DNA of 64,000 nucleotides from Gonatopus flavifemur (lineage: Eukaryota > Arthropoda > Insecta > Hymenoptera > Dryinidae): NCBI GenBank assembly GCA_018340375.1, contig JAFFJZ010000016.1:1867372-1931371 (forward strand), in the 5' to 3' direction. Below, one piece after another: positions 63,045 to 64,000 of this stretch. The first letter of the stretch is position 1, and each line of letters opens with the position of its first letter. The position numbers and the translations under genes are program-made. Below the pieces are notes generated by a model. It had not been told where the DNA came from. It ran no database searches and was given only the letters and a program-made list of their open reading frames with translations.

Positions 63045-63720
63045 TTAGCTGTAGCAGAAAAAAATATAGCTGGTAAAGCAAGAATGTCGCTGCTAGATTT
63101 TGTGGTAGTTATCAAAGCTGCACATATTCTAGTTGCAGCAGCCGAAAAAGTGAGATAGAAAAGTGAATAGCCTACAGCTGATTTCTCTTGATTTGAATCA
63201 AGGAAAAAAAGGATTCCTTAATATTTGGATAGCCAAAAATTATTTCCAGAAGGTGTTTTTTAAATGTCATGGATACTCTTACAGCGGTAATAACAAGAAA
63301 CGTACACTGAGAGCCCAATTTTTCAGACTGAAAAAAAAGTTTCTTTGCCCCCATTCTGATAAATCTTTTTTGCAACGGAAAAAATTTCAGTTTAATGGAA
63401 GAAGTTTTCATCAGATTGAAACGAAAAATTCTCAAATTGAAACAGACACATATTCTCTATTGAATTAGAAGAATGTGATTTAAATTCAATAAAAAATTTT
63501 TCCATTGAAATGAATTATTTTTTCCATCGGAAAAAAGGTTTACCAGAATGAGGGCAAAGAAATTTCCTTCAAGTCTAAGAAAATGGGTTCTCAGTGTAGC
63601 TATCACAACATAAATATCACAGCAAAATGATTCCGCTATCCAAAAATCAACCACTAACATTTTGGAAGCTCTGAATAATCACTGTAGCTAATAAGTAGCT
63701 GTAACTACAGTTATTTTAGT
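63045..63720. repeat. GCTG/AGCT-motif element remnant, host of a nest
   Basis: TAGCTGTAGCAGAAAAAAAT, TAGTTGCAGCAGCC and GCTATCCAAAAATCAACCAC resemble the interior and right end of the element at 34046-34677 (GCTATCCAAATATCAACCAC). Clear outer ends are missing. Confidence 0.55.
63305..63596. mobile_element. CAC-class element with ~75-bp TIRs (CACTGAGAGCCC)
   Basis: 292 bp, ends CACTGAGAGCCCAATTTTTC ... GAAAATGGGTTCTCAGTG, flanked by TA. The arms continue through AGTTTCTTTGCCCCCATTCT / AGAATGAGGGCAAAGAAAT. The interior repeats TTTCAATT/AATTGAAA. Nested in 63045-63720. Confidence 0.9.
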
Positions 63721-63727
63721 TGTAAAG

Positions 63728-64000
63728 GTGAGAAAAGCGAATGAGAAAACTTCCAGTACCGTGATGGAAGCAATTGACCTGTACATTTGTGAAGAAAAAT
63801 TACGTTCAAATCATGAAAATTCCAATATAGGTATCGGAAAATTGTATTTATGTGGAAAAATTGAAATGAAAAACATAAAATTTTATGTAAAGTACGACAA
63901 ATTCCGGTAGAATAAACATTGTCATCATAAACTTTTTTGTTTTTTTCTAACAGCATATCGATACACTTGAGCATCATCTACATAAGGTTGAATTTAAATG
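63728..64000. other. Right edge; no gene recognised
   Basis: Short frames on both strands (63711-63977 minus, 63728-63910 plus) overlap and neither resembles a known protein. Confidence 0.35.

Overview
This window looks like arthropod (most likely insect) nuclear DNA. It is strongly AT-rich. Its coding content is almost entirely decayed selfish DNA of types usual in insects: Ty1/copia, mariner, hAT-ZBED, an endonuclease/RT LINE and an EnSpm-type (CACTA/CMC) transposase. The few host-like exons have eukaryotic splice signals. There is no operon structure, Shine-Dalgarno spacing, rRNA or convincing functional tRNA. I could not determine the species.

Layout. 1-3180: minus-strand Ty1/copia remnant with a nested hAT MITE, abutting a mariner fragment (to 3765). 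3.8-8.3 kb: repeats and short terminal-inverted-repeat (TIR) elements. 8361-12813 (minus): a three-exon TNP2-type transposase gene, open apart from one frameshift. 13.2-16.6 kb (plus): remnant of a spliced gene with a BEN-like domain, invaded by short elements. 19448-21719: a 2.27 kb foldback element. 22.1-24.8 kb: a mariner with three further insertions. 27.9-31.8 kb: a copia RT fragment, then a hAT-ZBED pseudogene split by a complete 1.3 kb mariner. 34-40.5 kb: repeats, a hAT MITE and a second hAT-like pseudogene. 43.4-45.5 kb: nested palindromic elements and a mariner with two nonsense codons. 47.6-50 kb: a piggyBac-like foldback and another mariner. 51.4-52.9 kb: a cluster of short elements. 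53.0-53.7 kb: the one plausible host-gene 5' exon. 57.5-61 kb: a LINE broken by three short insertions. 61-64 kb: further repeats.

The most striking feature is a large population of short non-autonomous elements in two terminal classes, CAC...GTG and CCC...GGG. By eye, 24 have matching or near-matching TIRs and a matching 2-bp flanking duplication. Many have an interior built from degenerate reiterations of a short motif peculiar to that family (for example GCTGNNNCAGC, agatct, catatatg, gggatccc, accggg, gtttgtaa, caacac). Nested copies allow the empty target site to be read directly. CAC ends, 2-bp duplications and reiterated internal motifs resemble the CMC/CACTA type, and a TNP2-type transposase gene lies in the same window. 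It is a candidate source of mobility, but the link is inferred.

Coordinates of repeats come from visual alignment. No database search was possible.
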